Assembly (NCBI GenBank): GCA_023439185.1
Contig: JAEXOR010000003.1
Location: 62,001-126,000, forward strand
Reading direction: 5' to 3'
Length of the DNA: 64,000 nt
Source: Bacillota bacterium
GTDB lineage: Bacteria; Bacillota; Desulfotomaculia; Desulfotomaculales; Desulfallaceae
In this document: positions 1 to 7,992 of the stretch, in pieces
How positions within the stretch are numbered: position 1 is the first letter of the stretch
Layout: the number at the start of each line of letters is the position of its first letter
Position numbers and translations under genes: made by a program
The notes under the pieces: generated by a model
Told to the model about the DNA's origin: nothing
Database searches by the model: none
What the model saw: only the letters and a program-made list of their open reading frames with translations

Positions 1-1322
1 TCCAGGGAAAGATAATGCAGCCCGTCGGCGCCAATGGTGCGGCGGATTTCGTCCAGGGACATTTGGGCTGCGATTAATTCCTTTTTATTTGAGGTATCAA
101 TGCCGTAATAACATGAATGGGTGATGGGCGGCGAACTAAGGCACATGTGCACTTCCTTTACCCCGCAGTCCCGCAGCATGTTGACCAGCTTGTTGCTGGT
201 GGTGCCCCGGACGATGGAATCGTCCACCATGATCACCCGCTTGCCGTTCAGCACTTCCCTGACGGGGTTCAGCTTCAGCCTTACGGCCAGATCGCGCATG
301 TCCTGGTTGGGCTGGATAAAGGTCCGCCCGATATAGCGGTTTTTCATTAAGCCCTCTTCAAAGGGAATGCCCGACGCCGCGGCGAAACCCCGGGCCGCCA
401 GGGTGCCGGAATCGGGCACCGGGATCACCAGGTCCGCTTCCACCTTGTATTCCGCAGCCAGCGTCCGGCCCATTTCCTGCCTGACCCTGTGCACGTTGAA
501 CCCGTCAATCTTGCTGTCCGGCCGGGCAAAATAAATATATTCGAAGATACAATGGGACCGCTTGCGCGGTTTAAGCATCTGAATGGATTCCAGCCCGTTT
601 TTATCGATGATCACAATTTCACCGGGCTGCACGTCACGCAGGAATTTCGCCCCCACGGTATCCAGGGCGCATGATTCTGAGGCCACGGCGTAGCCGCCTT
701 CACCCAGGGTGCCCAAACACAGGGGTCTGAATCCGTGGGGGTCACGCATGGCCAGCAGTTGTTTTTCGGTGATGATCACCAGAGAGTAGGAGCCCCGGAC
801 GTCGAAGGTGCTTTTAATCAGCCCGTCCACCAGGTTGTGCTGGGCCGAACGGGCGATAATGTTAACGATAACCTCGCTGTCGGTGGAGGATTGAAATACC
901 GAGCCGGTGGCCAGCAGTTGAGAGCGCAGTTCGGTGACATTGGTGATGTTGCCGTTGTGCGCCAGGCCCAGCATGCCGCCGGAATATCGAAACAACAGTG
1001 GCTGGGCGTTCACCGGGTGGCTGGAACCGGTGGTGGAATAACGCACGTGTCCGATGGCCGCGCAGCCTTGCAGGCTGTCTAACTGGTTGCCTGAAAAAAC
1101 CTCCGGCACCAGTCCCATGCCTTTATAAAGCTGCACCTTTTCTCCGTCGGCCACGGCGATGCCGGCACTTTCCTGCCCGCGATGCTGCAGGGCGTACAGT
1201 CCATAATAAGAAAGCCTGGCCACATCGCGCCCCGGAGCATAAATGCCAAATACGCCGCATTCTTCCCGGGGTTTGTCAGGCCAATCGGTTCTTTCCGGAC
1301 ACCTGGTTCGGCAGCCTCCCAT
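1..1322 (-). CDS. purF: Amidophosphoribosyltransferase PurF, C-terminus cut by window edge
   Basis: Makes 5-phosphoribosylamine from PRPP and glutamine, the committed step of purine synthesis. The ATG at 1320-1322 opens a 21-residue propeptide; CGVFGIY follows, so Cys22 would be the Ntn-glutaminase nucleophile after self-cleavage, as in the Bacillus-type enzyme. The PRPP-binding signature VIMVDDSIVRGTTS is encoded at about 200-240. Cysteines in HCIFEYIYF and CGVKEVHMC fit the 4Fe-4S form. About 440 codons are present; the remaining C-terminus lies left of base 1. It is the distal gene of purE-purB-purC-purF, separated from purC by a repeat-bearing gap of 104 bases. purS, purQ and purL, which sit between purC and purF in many Bacillota, are absent here. 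Confidence 0.95.
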   Translation of the reverse strand, partial: MGGCRTRCPERTDWPDKPREECGVFGIYAPGRDVARLSYYGLYALQHRGQESAGIAVADGEKVQLYKGMGLVPEVFSGNQLDSLQGCAAIGHVRYSTTGSSHPVNAQPLLFRYSGGMLGLAHNGNITNVTELRSQLLATGSVFQSSTDSEVIVNIIARSAQHNLVDGLIKSTFDVRGSYSLVIITEKQLLAMRDPHGFRPLCLGTLGEGGYAVASESCALDTVGAKFLRDVQPGEIVIIDKNGLESIQMLKPRKRSHCIFEYIYFARPDSKIDGFNVHRVRQEMGRTLAAEYKVEADLVIPVPDSGTLAARGFAAASGIPFEEGLMKNRYIGRTFIQPNQDMRDLAVRLKLNPVREVLNGKRVIMVDDSIVRGTTSNKLVNMLRDCGVKEVHMCLSSPPITHSCYYGIDTSNKKELIAAQMSLDEIRRTIGADGLHYLSL

Positions 1323-1344
1323 AATAGATCTCCCCCATATTTAA

Positions 1345-1423
1345 GTAGTCAGAACTCAGAATACTTCGAGACAATAACCGGACTTTTATTCTGACTACTG
1401 AATTCTGACTCCTGATTCCTGAA
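1345..1423. repeat. Dispersed intergenic repeat built on CAGGAGTCAGAATTCAG
   Basis: The purC-purF gap consists of near-repeats of a TCAGAATTCAG/GGAGTCAG unit in inverted arrangement: on the minus strand it starts CAGGAATCAGGAGTCAG, passes GTCAGAATAAAA and ends GAGTTCTGACTAC. The gap at 11327-11430 in the urease operon carries a related copy in the opposite orientation (CAGGAGTCAGGAGTCAG then GTCAGGATAAAA). Such an arrangement suggests a small non-autonomous palindromic element. No protein is encoded. Confidence 0.6.
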
Positions 1424-1426
1424 TAT

Positions 1427-2134
1427 TTACTTCCCCGTCAGACGGCGGTATACCTCTTGGTAAGCTTCTTCAACCCCGCCCAAATCCCGGCGGAAACGGT
1501 CCTTATCAAGTTTTTCCCTGGTGTTCTTGTCCCAGAAACGGCAGGTGTCGGGCGATATTTCGTCGCCCAGCATAAGTTTGCCGTTATGCAGGCCGAATTC
1601 CAGTTTAAAGTCGATCAGGTCCAGTTGCCGTTCGGCCAGGTGGGTGCGCAGTATATCGTTGACTTTAAGGGCGATTCCCTTAATTTGGGCCATTTGTTCC
1701 GGGGTCGCCAGTTCCAGCACCTTGATATGGTCGTCGTTGATCAGCGGGTCGTGCAGTTCGTCGCTTTTGTAGTAATATTCCACCACGGCGGACGGCATTA
1801 CGGTGCCTTCCTCCAGGCCCAGGCGTTTGGACAGGCTGCCGGCGGCGATGTTGCGGACCACCACTTCCACCAGGATTATTTTCAGCGCCTTGACCACCAT
1901 TTCCCGGTCGGATTTTTCCTCCACGAAGTGGGACTCGATACCGTTTTGGGCCAGCAACCGGAAAAAGTAGGCGGAAATCTTGTTATTCAGCGCGCCCTTG
2001 CCGTTAATGGTGCCTTTTTTCAACCCGTCAAAGGCGGTGGCGTCGTCTTTGTAGTCCACCCAGAAAAGGTTCTCGTCGTCGGTGCGGTAAACCTTCTTGG
2101 CTTTACCCTCGTAAATCATTTCTTTTTTTTGCAT
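1427..2134 (-). CDS. purC: Phosphoribosylaminoimidazole-succinocarboxamide synthase PurC
   Basis: Joins CAIR and aspartate with ATP to give SAICAR in cytosolic purine synthesis. The 235 residues match the usual length of the short bacterial enzyme. N-terminal IYEGKAKKVY carries the ATP-contact region; VVVRNIAAGS (91-100) and DEISPDTCRFWD (191-202) are the two family signatures. The ATG at 2134 has an AGGAGG ribosome-binding site eight bases upstream. It follows purB by 13 bases and belongs to the purEBCF operon. Confidence 0.97.
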   Translation of the reverse strand: MQKKEMIYEGKAKKVYRTDDENLFWVDYKDDATAFDGLKKGTINGKGALNNKISAYFFRLLAQNGIESHFVEEKSDREMVVKALKIILVEVVVRNIAAGSLSKRLGLEEGTVMPSAVVEYYYKSDELHDPLINDDHIKVLELATPEQMAQIKGIALKVNDILRTHLAERQLDLIDFKLEFGLHNGKLMLGDEISPDTCRFWDKNTREKLDKDRFRRDLGGVEEAYQEVYRRLTGK

Positions 2135-2147
2135 TTTTTATGGCCTC

Positions 2148-3440
2148 CTATAATCCGAACCGTTTGTATATGTCGTCCACATGCTGCAGGTGGTATCCGA
2201 AATCGAACAGCCCTTCAATTTCGTTTTCCGGCAGCACGGCGATAATTTCAGCGTCATTCAGCAGCAACTGTTTAAAGTCCTCGCCCTCGTTCCAGGAACG
2301 CATGGCGTTGCGCTGCACCAGCTCATAAGAACTCTCCCTGGACAGGCCCTTGTCCACCAGGGCCAGCAGCACCCGCTGAGAAAAGATTAGCCCGTGGGTT
2401 TTGTCCAGGTTCTTTTTCATGTTCTCCGGGTAAACCAGCAGGTTCTGCATGATGTCAGTAAACTTGTGCAGCATATAATCCATGGTGATGGTGCTGTCGG
2501 GGATAATTACCCTTTCCACCGAGGAATGGGAGATATCCCGCTCGTGCCACAGGGGCACGTTTTCCATGGCCACCAGGGCGTTGCCCCGCAGCAGGCGGGC
2601 CAACCCGCTGATCCGTTCGGTGGTGATGGGATTGCGTTTGTGCGGCATGGCCGAGGAACCCTTCTGGCCTTTTTTAAAGTACTCTTCGGCTTCCAGGATA
2701 TCGGTGCGCTGCAGGCTCCTGATTTCCGTGGCAAACTTGTCCAGCGAACTGCCGATTACCGCCAGGGTGGTCATGAACTCGGCGTGCCGGTCCCGCTGCA
2801 GCACCTGGGTGGATACCCGGGCCGGCTTGAGGCCCAGCTTGCGGCAGACGTATTCTTCCACAAAGGGATCGATATTGGCGTAGGTGCCTACCGCACCGGA
2901 TATTTTACCCGCGCTGACGGTTTCCACGGCGTTTTTCATGCGCTTGATGTTGCGTTCGGTTTCTGCTACCCAGAGCAGCATTTTTAGCCCGAAGGTGGTG
3001 GGCTCGGCGTGGATGCCGTGGGTGCGTCCAATCATGATGGTATTGCGGTGTTCCCGGGCTTTCTCCAGCAGCACATCCTTTAGCTTTTCCATCCGGCGCA
3101 GGATCTGTTCGCCGGCTTCCTTGATTTGCACGGCCAGGGCGGTGTCGAGAACGTCCGAGGAGGTAAGCCCGAGGTGGATGTACTTGGAGGCGTCGCCGAC
3201 GTATTCGCCCACGCAGGTTAAAAAGGCAATCACGTCGTGGTTGGTGACGGCTTCAATTTTGTCTATCCGCTCCACGGTGAAATTTGCTCTTTCTTTGATT
3301 TCCCGCAGTGCTCCGGCCGGAACAACACCCTTTTCAGCCAGGGCTTCGCAGGCGCAGATCTCCACGTCCAGCCACTTGCGGTATTTATTCTCCTGGGACC
3401 AGATGGCCTTCATTTCAGGCAATGTGTAACGGTCAATCAA
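2148..3440 (-). CDS. purB: Adenylosuccinate lyase PurB
   Basis: Cleaves fumarate from SAICAR and from adenylosuccinate, so it works twice in the route to AMP. The 430-residue protein carries the fumarase/aspartase superfamily signature SSAMPHKRNP at 262-271 (the flexible catalytic loop), TSSDVLDT at 93-100 and the GRTHG segment at 138-142. Its start codon overlaps the purE stop by four bases, which implies translational coupling. Confidence 0.97.
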   Translation of the reverse strand: MIDRYTLPEMKAIWSQENKYRKWLDVEICACEALAEKGVVPAGALREIKERANFTVERIDKIEAVTNHDVIAFLTCVGEYVGDASKYIHLGLTSSDVLDTALAVQIKEAGEQILRRMEKLKDVLLEKAREHRNTIMIGRTHGIHAEPTTFGLKMLLWVAETERNIKRMKNAVETVSAGKISGAVGTYANIDPFVEEYVCRKLGLKPARVSTQVLQRDRHAEFMTTLAVIGSSLDKFATEIRSLQRTDILEAEEYFKKGQKGSSAMPHKRNPITTERISGLARLLRGNALVAMENVPLWHERDISHSSVERVIIPDSTITMDYMLHKFTDIMQNLLVYPENMKKNLDKTHGLIFSQRVLLALVDKGLSRESSYELVQRNAMRSWNEGEDFKQLLLNDAEIIAVLPENEIEGLFDFGYHLQHVDDIYKRFGL

Positions 3441-3970
3441 TTTTTGTTTCCCCCCATTTTCTCCAGGTAACCGGCAATGCCCAGGGTTTGCAAACGCTGT
3501 GATTTATCCTCCACCTGCCGGACCATCTGCTCTTTGAAAGCAATAATCTTTTCCCTTACGTCCGGCCGGCCGGCGCCGATGATCTGGGCCGCCAGAATGC
3601 CGGCGTTCCTGGCCCCGTTGATGGCCACCGTGGCCACCGGAATCCCCGGGGGCATTTGCACCGTGGCGTACAGGGCGTCGGTACCCTGCATGGCGCCGGA
3701 GGCGACAGGCACGCCAATCACCGGCAACGGCGTATGCCCGGCGATTACTCCGGCCAGGTGGGCCGCCCCGCCGGCACCGGCTATAATGACCTGCAGCCCC
3801 CGGGACGCCGCTTCCTTGGCGTAAGCCGCGGTTTTTTCCGGCGCCCGGTGGGCCGATGAAATGACAATTTCCCATGGAATATTAAATTCGTCCAGCACTG
3901 CGGCTGCGTTTTTCATCACGGGCAGGTCTGAGTCGCTGCCCATGACGATCCCCACCAGCGGTTTACCCAA
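3437..3970 (-). CDS. purE: N5-carboxyaminoimidazole ribonucleotide mutase PurE
   Basis: Class I PurE interconverts N5-CAIR and CAIR. The 177 residues include GSDSDLPVM (11-19) and SSAHRAPEK (38-46) of the CAIR-binding site. The start is TTG at 3970-3968, supported by AAGGAGG about eight bases upstream; no better ATG exists. No purK lies beside it. It is the first gene of the purine operon and sits directly behind a ykkC-class riboswitch, so PRPP-responsive attenuation is likely. Confidence 0.95.
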   Translation of the reverse strand: MGKPLVGIVMGSDSDLPVMKNAAAVLDEFNIPWEIVISSAHRAPEKTAAYAKEAASRGLQVIIAGAGGAAHLAGVIAGHTPLPVIGVPVASGAMQGTDALYATVQMPPGIPVATVAINGARNAGILAAQIIGAGRPDVREKIIAFKEQMVRQVEDKSQRLQTLGIAGYLEKMGGNKN

Positions 3971-4035
3971 TCAAAGACCTCCTTGACTTGCCGTTATTTT
4001 TAACCGCTCCGCTGTTTAAAACACATTACGGGCTT

Positions 4036-4195
4036 AAAAATAGTTAAGCCCCGGCAGTAGGTTCTGGTTGAGGAAACCTACCCGCCTGGGCTTTTATCCC
4101 GACCGGTGTAGCCGCGCTAATTTTCCGCGCTGCCTGTACCGCTTGGACCGAACCGCCGGCTGCCCGGCGTGGAACCCTAGGTACACTTTCTCTCG
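4036..4195 (-). promoter_or_regulatory. ykkC-family riboswitch, probable PRPP type, with terminator-like expression platform
   Basis: The purE leader on the minus strand carries the ykkC aptamer landmarks in order: ACCTAGGGTTCC (4182-4171), GGTTCGGTCCAAGCGG (4155-4140), an ACACCGG segment and GGGATAAAAGCCCAGG (4100-4085). A stem GTAGGTT/AACCTAC then competes with a following GGGCTTAA/TTAAGCCC hairpin for the shared GGGG run, which looks like an on/off switch. ykkC subtypes bind guanidine, ppGpp, PRPP or (d)NDPs. Position before de novo purine genes is the known context of the PRPP subtype, so the ligand is assigned by context. Confidence 0.8.
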
Positions 4196-4295
4196 CTATT
4201 TTCGATTATAAAAACATATTTTCACAATAATAATAAACAAACCGGGTGAATTAGTCAATAAAAAAGGGGGAAATTTTGGGATGGAGCCGCGGCGC

Positions 4296-4686
4296 CTATT
4301 TTGTGCTACGCCAAAATAAACGAAGCACATTTCTTCGTATCGGGTTATAGATTTCTTTATCCAAACAACCTAAATAATACTGTACCCGTTGTACATCCAC
4401 TGCTCGCAATTGATCAATAAGGGCAATAGAATTTTGGGTTATTCCTCCTGCCGTACCTTGTGGTATAAGTGGATATTATAAGTGGATATAATGAAGGATT
4501 TTTTCCCGTCCATGGCTCGGTTCGCGTTGTTAAAGGGATAATAAAAACCACCGGATAACGAACTGCTCCCTTTGGTACACCCACCACAATGGCTGGTCTG
4601 CTTCCTTCCTGTTCGTGTCCCTTAGGTTTATGAATGGGTAATGAAATTAAAATCACATCACCGGGCTCAATAATATTTTCTGTCAT
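4296..4686 (-). pseudogene. PemK/MazF-family toxin gene broken by a 13-bp tandem duplication
   Basis: The first 65 or so codons encode a normal PemK/MazF endoribonuclease start (PGDVILISLPIHKPKGHEQ, RPAIVVGVP, FIIPLTTRTEP). The frame then runs into a stop at 4414. The expected C-terminus (GGITQNSIALIDQLRAVDV through YNPIRRNVLRLFW) continues in another frame to a stop at 4296-4298. The cause is visible: TATAAGTGGATAT occurs twice in tandem at 4464-4476 and 4477-4489. Removing one copy restores one frame of about 125 codons. A truncated 90-residue product without the C-terminal strand is probably not toxic. Confidence 0.85.
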
Positions 4687-4690
4687 GGTT

Positions 4691-4924
4691 CTATTCCTCT
4701 TGCACCACTAATCCAACCCCGGGTCGATATCTAACGGCTTTACCCTTGGGTGGACCGTCCGCTCCCCATTCATATGGAGGAAGTTCAGCAAGATCTGCTT
4801 CAAGCCAAGAACGGTCTTCTTTTTGAGCATTGATTAAATCTTCCAGAATTTGTTTAAGCAAAATTATTTTTTCTTCAGGTAGAGTATCTACCATTTCGTG
4901 GATCTTTTTTTTAATCGTACTCAT
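4691..4924 (-). CDS. Antitoxin partner of the broken PemK/MazF toxin
   Basis: A 77-residue acidic protein starting MSTIKKKIHEMVDTLPEEK, followed by a helical middle and a C-terminal ELPPYEWGADGPPKG segment that could bind the toxin. I prefer the ATG at 4924 over an in-frame ATG at 4948 because a GGGGGG ribosome-binding site lies about seven bases upstream of it. The stop is four bases before the toxin start, the usual antitoxin-first order. The toxin is frameshifted, so this antitoxin is now an orphan. No DNA-binding fold is obvious by eye; the assignment rests on size, position and helical character. Confidence 0.7.
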   Translation of the reverse strand: MSTIKKKIHEMVDTLPEEKIILLKQILEDLINAQKEDRSWLEADLAELPPYEWGADGPPKGKAVRYRPGVGLVVQEE

Positions 4925-4963
4925 AATTATCCCCCCTTGCTGCAACAAGTTTGGATATTTAAT

Positions 4964-5026
4964 CTAATCGATTATTAGTTATTATCTTTATTATGTATTA
5001 TATATGGAAAATCTCTTATGGGTAAA
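4964..5026 (-). promoter_or_regulatory. Promoter and palindromic operator of the toxin-antitoxin pair
   Basis: On the minus strand TTTACC (5026-5021) and TATAAT (5002-4997) are 18 bases apart. The perfect palindrome TAATCGATTA (4965-4974), extended to CTAAT/ATTAG, lies just past the expected transcription start and before the antitoxin gene, where an autoregulatory operator is expected. Confidence 0.5.
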
Positions 5027-5121
5027 GTAGATCGCACAATCATAGGGCTTAAATTTCACATAATTTCACATAATAATAAAATTAGCATTCAGATAAATTG
5101 CGAAATTATGTTGATTTCTGA

Positions 5122-5150
5122 TTGAAGCGTTTGCAAAATTTTGGTATGAT
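5122..5150 (+). promoter_or_regulatory. Sigma-A-like promoter before the hsdR remnant
   Basis: TTGAAG (5122-5127), a 17-base spacer and TATGAT (5145-5150) precede a GTG-started reading frame at 5192. It probably once drove a restriction operon. Confidence 0.4.
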
Positions 5151-5191
5151 GTTCCTGCATTCGTAGGTGTTTTCAGGTAGGGGGCAACGGA

Positions 5192-5365
5192 GTGGATAAA
5201 AAACAATTAACGGAACAGGAAATACGAACTTAATATATCACTCCGGCCATCAAGAATGCTGGATGGGCAGTGGCACAAATTTGTGAAGAATACGCTATTA
5301 CCAAAGGACGCATCATTGCCCGTGGCAGTGCATATAAACGGGACAAGGCTAAGTACGCCATTTAA
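5192..5365 (+). pseudogene. Remnant of a type I restriction subunit gene (hsdR)
   Basis: Reading from a GTG at 5192 gives VDKKQLTEQEIRT, a stop (TAA at 5231-5233), then YITPAIKNAGWAVAQICEE and TKGRIIARGSAYKRDKAKY before a stop at 5363-5365. This resembles the extreme N-terminus of HsdR (ITPAIxxAGW and GRIxxRG). The internal TAA sits where Lys or Arg is usual, so one substitution could have made it. The nuclease and helicase regions are missing. The rest of 4949-5573 holds no further coding sequence that I can support. Confidence 0.7.
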
Positions 5366-5457
5366 TTCTAATTATATACCAACCATTGGATAAAGACATT
5401 ACATAAAATGAATTAATATTAGGATCCGCTAAAGATGATGCCATATTATGGGTTGAT

Positions 5458-5489
5458 AAAAAAAACCGGATGTGTTTCCACACATCGGT
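5458..5489 (-). terminator. Rho-independent terminator after the iron-sulfur oxidoreductase gene
   Basis: Minus-strand hairpin ACCGATGTGT/ACACATCCGGT with a short GGAA loop, followed by eight T residues (5465-5458). It lies about 85 bases beyond the stop at 5574. Confidence 0.85.
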
Positions 5490-5573
5490 AATATTGGTTT
5501 TGTAGAGATGTTCAGCATCTTCCAGTATTCTATCAGAGCATACGGCAAATTCTTTCCCATGCTTTGATATTGT

Positions 5574-6956
5574 TTAACTCCAAACCAAAGACTTGCCTAC
5601 GAGGTCAACTAGGCCTTTAACTTCCACACCCAGCTCATGCTCCTCCACCATGGGATAAAGCTGAGCTTTACAAATGGAGCATGGCGCGCAAAGGATGCCG
5701 TCCCCATCTTTGCCCACTCCGGTAGTCCGCACCTGTTCAGCTTTTTTCTTACTAAGCAGAATCCGGCGCTGGTACATTTCCGGGTCGTCAAACAGGATAC
5801 CTGAACCACCGCCACAGCAAAAGTTATCCATTCCATGGGGCGTCATTTCCCTGAAGTCGGTGGTCACCGCACGCATAATGACACGCATGTTTTCATTCAA
5901 GCCGCAAGCCCGCACGTAGTTGCACGGGTCGTGCAGTGTCATGGGCTTTGAGTTTTTGGACGGGTCAAGCTTTAATTCCTTGTTACGGATCATTTCGGCA
6001 ATTTCGTCATGGATATGAGTAATGGGCCATATTACCGGCCTGTCTGCCAAGGAGGGAATGTACATCTTGGCCGCTCGCCAACCGTGACCGCATTCTCCCC
6101 AGACGATCTTTTTCACACCCAGCTCCTGGGCTGCATTGAGCAGGCGTATAACATTATGTCTCTGTGTGTAATATTGGTCAAACAAGAGACCGAAATTGCC
6201 GGCCTCGGTGACTGCGCTGGGAATGGTCCAGTTGGCCCCAATATAGTTAAAGTACATGCCCGCGCCCATCAAAGTATAGTGGTTGTGATAAAAATCCGCC
6301 GACGAGGGGATATACATGATGTCGGATGCGGGCTTATCGACTGGAAAATCTACTTTCACACCAAATTCGTCCATGATTTCCTCGGACATAAATTCCAGAG
6401 TGTCAACAATGCCTGGTTTGGGGAAATTTGTATGATTGCCGACCCTTTCCATAGCCGCGCCAATGCCGGCGTGCAGTTTGGGGGTAATGCCCAGCCAATG
6501 CAGCAGCTGGCGGCCGATAAAGGTTACCTCGCAGGTGTCGATGCCGAAGGGGCAAACATGTGCGCAGCGCCGGCACTGACTGCACTGATAAAAATAGGAG
6601 TACCATTGTTCAATAACATCCAGGCTGATATCCTCAGCCCCTATCAGTTTGCCGAACCAGCGGCCCTCCAGGGTAAAGTAACGCTTATAAATCTTTCGGA
6701 TTAGCTCCGCCCGGTTGGTTGGGATATTATTGGGGTCTCCGGTGCCAAGGTAGGTATGGCAGTTTTCCGCGCATTGGCCGCACTTGGTGCAGGACTCCAT
6801 GGCCAGGACGAACGAACGGAACTTTTGGCGGATCTGATCCAGGAATTCCAGCGCTTTCTGCGGTTTTTCCTCATCAGGCACCGGTTCAATGTGAATTTTA
6901 CGCAGCTCGTCCGGTGTGGCCCGAACCGGTTGGACCATTCCTTTATACGTTGGCAT
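5574..6956 (-). CDS. HdrD/DsrK-type iron-sulfur oxidoreductase
   Basis: Cytosolic electron-transfer protein of the heterodisulfide-reductase D / DsrK / TmcB family. Two ferredoxin-like motifs near the N-terminus (CTKCGQCAENC, CSQCRRCAHVCPF) should bind 4Fe-4S clusters. The C-terminal half has two CCG-type regions: GECGHGW, then FCCGGGSGILF and CAPCSICKAQ, which hold the noncubane catalytic cluster in relatives. I start at ATG 6956 (MPTYKGM), eight bases after AGAGG, rather than at GTG 6965. It stands alone: no DsrM-like membrane partner or HdrABC gene is adjacent. The electron donor and acceptor are therefore unknown; a DsrK paralogue is the best guess. Confidence 0.8.
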   Translation of the reverse strand: MPTYKGMVQPVRATPDELRKIHIEPVPDEEKPQKALEFLDQIRQKFRSFVLAMESCTKCGQCAENCHTYLGTGDPNNIPTNRAELIRKIYKRYFTLEGRWFGKLIGAEDISLDVIEQWYSYFYQCSQCRRCAHVCPFGIDTCEVTFIGRQLLHWLGITPKLHAGIGAAMERVGNHTNFPKPGIVDTLEFMSEEIMDEFGVKVDFPVDKPASDIMYIPSSADFYHNHYTLMGAGMYFNYIGANWTIPSAVTEAGNFGLLFDQYYTQRHNVIRLLNAAQELGVKKIVWGECGHGWRAAKMYIPSLADRPVIWPITHIHDEIAEMIRNKELKLDPSKNSKPMTLHDPCNYVRACGLNENMRVIMRAVTTDFREMTPHGMDNFCCGGGSGILFDDPEMYQRRILLSKKKAEQVRTTGVGKDGDGILCAPCSICKAQLYPMVEEHELGVEVKGLVDLVGKSLVWS

Positions 6957-7051
6957 AATCTTCACCTCTTCACGGCAGCGCCCCAGTCCTTTGTATAAAA
7001 ATAATAGTCTGAATTAAGAAAAAACTCTTGAGCTTTTTTGCGGCAATCGGT

Positions 7052-7966
7052 TTAAAACACAGGCACATACAAATAAAATTTTTTGGTATGTTCGTAATCC
7101 TGATCATGAAATTCAAAAAAATCAAAACCGGCATGATGGTTAAATATAAACCCGGTATTCTTAAACCATTCATCTAAATCTTTCCGTACCGTGCGAAATA
7201 CCGCTCCCATAAAATCCGGGTAGACGAATACGGCGTACCTGGATGCCGGAATAGTCATTTCCGCCAACCCGGAACGGTTTCCTCTATGCTCATCCGCGGC
7301 CATACCGTAAAAACAGAAACCGTGGGACGGGCCCATGCTGTCGTTAATGCTGAACCAAGACACTTCCGGCGGGCCGGTAAAACTTCTTTTGCCCACGCTG
7401 TCACTGCAGCCGATGCTGAACAAGCGCTGGGCGGTGCCCCGGACAAAATACTCCTCGTAAAAATCGTAAACCCTGCCGATTAGTTCTTCCATTTCGCATG
7501 AACACTCAGGGTTTAAAAAAAACCTTTTGCCCAGCAATTTAATTTCTTTTATTTCCCGGCAGCAGTAGTTGACAATAATTTTTTTATTTCTGCTTTTAAA
7601 GTCCCGCTCAATAATATCCAGCCTCTCCATTAACGGGGTCAGCAATCTTTCTTTGCGGAAGAGGCTTGGGGTAACGTGAAATATTTTTATAAAGTCACGG
7701 GAAAACTGTTCATGTGAATTAAACCCGTATTGAAAGGCAATGTCCACCACTTTGCGGTCTGTTTCTTTAAGGGCAACGGCAGCTTGGGAAAGTTTTCGCT
7801 TCAGGATATATGATTTTACTGTTTGATTGGTTACCGCTTGAAAGATGCGAAGAAAGTGGGTGGGTGAAATGTAATACCGGGATGCCAACTTCTGCAAGGA
7901 TATATTCCGGTGCAAATTCGATTCAATATATTGCATGGCATCATTGATTATTTCAATATAGTTCAT
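7052..7966 (-). CDS. AraC-family transcriptional regulator with C-terminal effector-binding domain
   Basis: Residues 1-105 form a double helix-turn-helix AraC module (ISLQKLASRYYISPTHFLRIF, VVDIAFQYGFNSHEQFSRDF). The C-terminal part, from about 130 on, resembles GyrI-like/SoxS-Rob small-molecule-binding domains (IKLLGKRFF, IPASRYAVFVYP, DFFEFHD). A GAGGGGGG ribosome-binding site precedes the ATG. It is 95 bases upstream of the iron-sulfur oxidoreductase gene on the same strand, so it may regulate that gene; the ligand cannot be read from sequence. Confidence 0.85.
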   Translation of the reverse strand: MNYIEIINDAMQYIESNLHRNISLQKLASRYYISPTHFLRIFQAVTNQTVKSYILKRKLSQAAVALKETDRKVVDIAFQYGFNSHEQFSRDFIKIFHVTPSLFRKERLLTPLMERLDIIERDFKSRNKKIIVNYCCREIKEIKLLGKRFFLNPECSCEMEELIGRVYDFYEEYFVRGTAQRLFSIGCSDSVGKRSFTGPPEVSWFSINDSMGPSHGFCFYGMAADEHRGNRSGLAEMTIPASRYAVFVYPDFMGAVFRTVRKDLDEWFKNTGFIFNHHAGFDFFEFHDQDYEHTKKFYLYVPVF

Positions 7967-7992
7967 AGAAGCCCCCCTCTGAATAAAAAAAT

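Noticed and set aside
1457..2245. Long plus-strand open frames opposite purC, purB, urtA, ureC and terminase
   Set aside because: They are antisense shadows of high-GC genes; no ribosome-binding sites and no protein-family features.
4036..4195. Guanidine-I reading of the ykkC element, tempting because urease is in the same window
   Set aside because: The urease operon is 10 kb away and has its own leader; the gene directly behind the element is purE, the PRPP-subtype context.
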